Shown: positions 13,382 through 13,877 of the stretch, one piece after another
Numbering within the stretch: position 1 is the first letter of the stretch
How the letters are laid out: every line of letters begins with the position of its first letter
NCBI RefSeq assembly: GCF_946479975.1
Contig: NZ_CAMLIX010000137.1
Span: forward strand, 1-13,877
Origin: an uncultured Flavobacterium sp.
GTDB lineage: Bacteria > Bacteroidota > Bacteroidia > Flavobacteriales > Flavobacteriaceae
Length of the DNA: 13,877 bases
Direction: 5' to 3'
Translations under genes and position numbers: made by a program
The notes under the pieces: model-generated
Database searches by the model: none
Seen by the model: the letters and a program-made list of their open reading frames with translations, nothing else
Told to the model about the DNA's origin: nothing

Positions 13382-13877
13382 TTATAAAATGTGTTTTTGT
13401 GCTTTGTATGAAGAACGAACAAGTGGTCCGCTTTCAACGTGTCTGAAACCTAAATCAAGTCCGAATTTCTCGTAACGGGCAAATTGTTCAGGAGTAATAA
13501 ATTCTTTTACAGGAAGATGTTTTTTACTTGGCTGTAAATATTGTCCAATAGTTACTATATCTACATTAGCGTTTCTTAAATCAGTCATAGTCTGGAAAAC
13601 TTCTTCTTCTGTTTCTCCAAGACCTAACATAATTCCAGATTTAGTTCTGTTGATGCCTTTTTCTTTTAAGTAACGAAGCACTTCTAAACTTCTATCATAT
13701 TTTGCCTGAATACGAACTTCGCGTGTTAAACGACGAACGGTTTCAACATTATGAGAAACTACTTCAGGATTTGCTTCAACAATTCTGTCAATATTTCTTT
13801 CAATTCCCTGAAAGTCCGGAATCAAAGTTTCAAGAGTAGTATTTGGGTTCATTCTGCGGATGGCTTTTACAGTTTCC
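13382..13877 (-). CDS. lipA: Lipoyl synthase, C-terminal part (5' end outside the window)
   Basis: LipA is a radical-SAM enzyme that inserts two sulfur atoms into octanoyl groups on lipoyl-domain proteins. The reading frame stays open to the window end (E-T-V-K-A-I-R-R-M-N), so the gene is truncated by the window; the Met at 13852 is internal. About 165 C-terminal residues are visible. They include NPNTTLETLIPDFQG, HNVETVRRLTREVR, the substrate-pocket stretch KSGIMLGLGETEEE, IGQYLQPSKKHLPV and the terminal RSSYKA. The last motif holds the serine that ligates the auxiliary iron-sulfur cluster. The CxxxCxxC and CxxxxCxxxxxC cysteine motifs lie upstream, outside the window. lipA is likely the promoter-side gene of the lipA-gap-kinase run. 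Confidence 0.95.
   Translation of the reverse strand, partial: ETVKAIRRMNPNTTLETLIPDFQGIERNIDRIVEANPEVVSHNVETVRRLTREVRIQAKYDRSLEVLRYLKEKGINRTKSGIMLGLGETEEEVFQTMTDLRNANVDIVTIGQYLQPSKKHLPVKEFITPEQFARYEKFGLDLGFRHVESGPLVRSSYKAQKHIL

Noticed and set aside
13382..13852. A complete 156-residue protein starting at the Met at 13852.
   Set aside because: The frame is open to the window end and the residues before it (ETVKAIRR) continue lipoyl synthase, so the Met is internal and the gene is cut by the window.

Overview
The window looks like a chromosomal segment of a Flavobacterium-type bacterium (Bacteroidota, Flavobacteriia). The DNA is AT-rich, start codons lack Shine-Dalgarno sequences, several genes are preceded by the Bacteroidota -7 promoter element TAnnTTTG, and exported proteins carry short signal peptides ending in S-Q. 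No tRNA, rRNA, IS element, phage gene or CRISPR array was seen, and no stretch over 300 bases lacks a gene.

Layout. (1) 1-2379, plus strand: a small membrane protein, a winged-helix regulator 4 bp behind it, and a large DUF4153/DUF4173-type membrane protein. The 11-mer CAAAGTACTTT lies just upstream of both membrane-protein genes, which suggests an autoregulated regulator/membrane-protein module. (2) 2480-4393, plus strand: an exported PQQ-type beta-propeller protein, ending at a hairpin terminator that can serve both strands. (3) 4444-8337, minus strand: a Nif3-family protein and a coiled-coil 'zinc ribbon' protein that has lost every cysteine form a tight pair. After their terminator come an alpha/beta hydrolase and the 23S rRNA pseudouridine synthase RluF. 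The hydrolase is bracketed by two different long intergenic inverted repeats. (4) 8542-10075, plus strand: a YoeB-type toxin-antitoxin pair placed directly in front of lpxK (lipid A 4'-kinase), with only 5 bp between toxin and lpxK. (5) 10092-13877, minus strand: lipA (5' end outside the window), gap and a TPR-containing hybrid sensor kinase, with a long hairpin between lipA and gap.

Most genes are housekeeping or conserved flavobacterial genes: lipid A synthesis, lipoate synthesis, glycolysis/gluconeogenesis and rRNA modification. The accessory or less understood parts are the regulator/membrane module, the toxin-antitoxin pair wired to lpxK, the intergenic repeats and the cysteine-less zinc ribbon. 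I did not find a clearly new multi-gene system. The best candidates for something undescribed are the shared operator of the first module and the arrangement of the toxin-antitoxin pair with lpxK.
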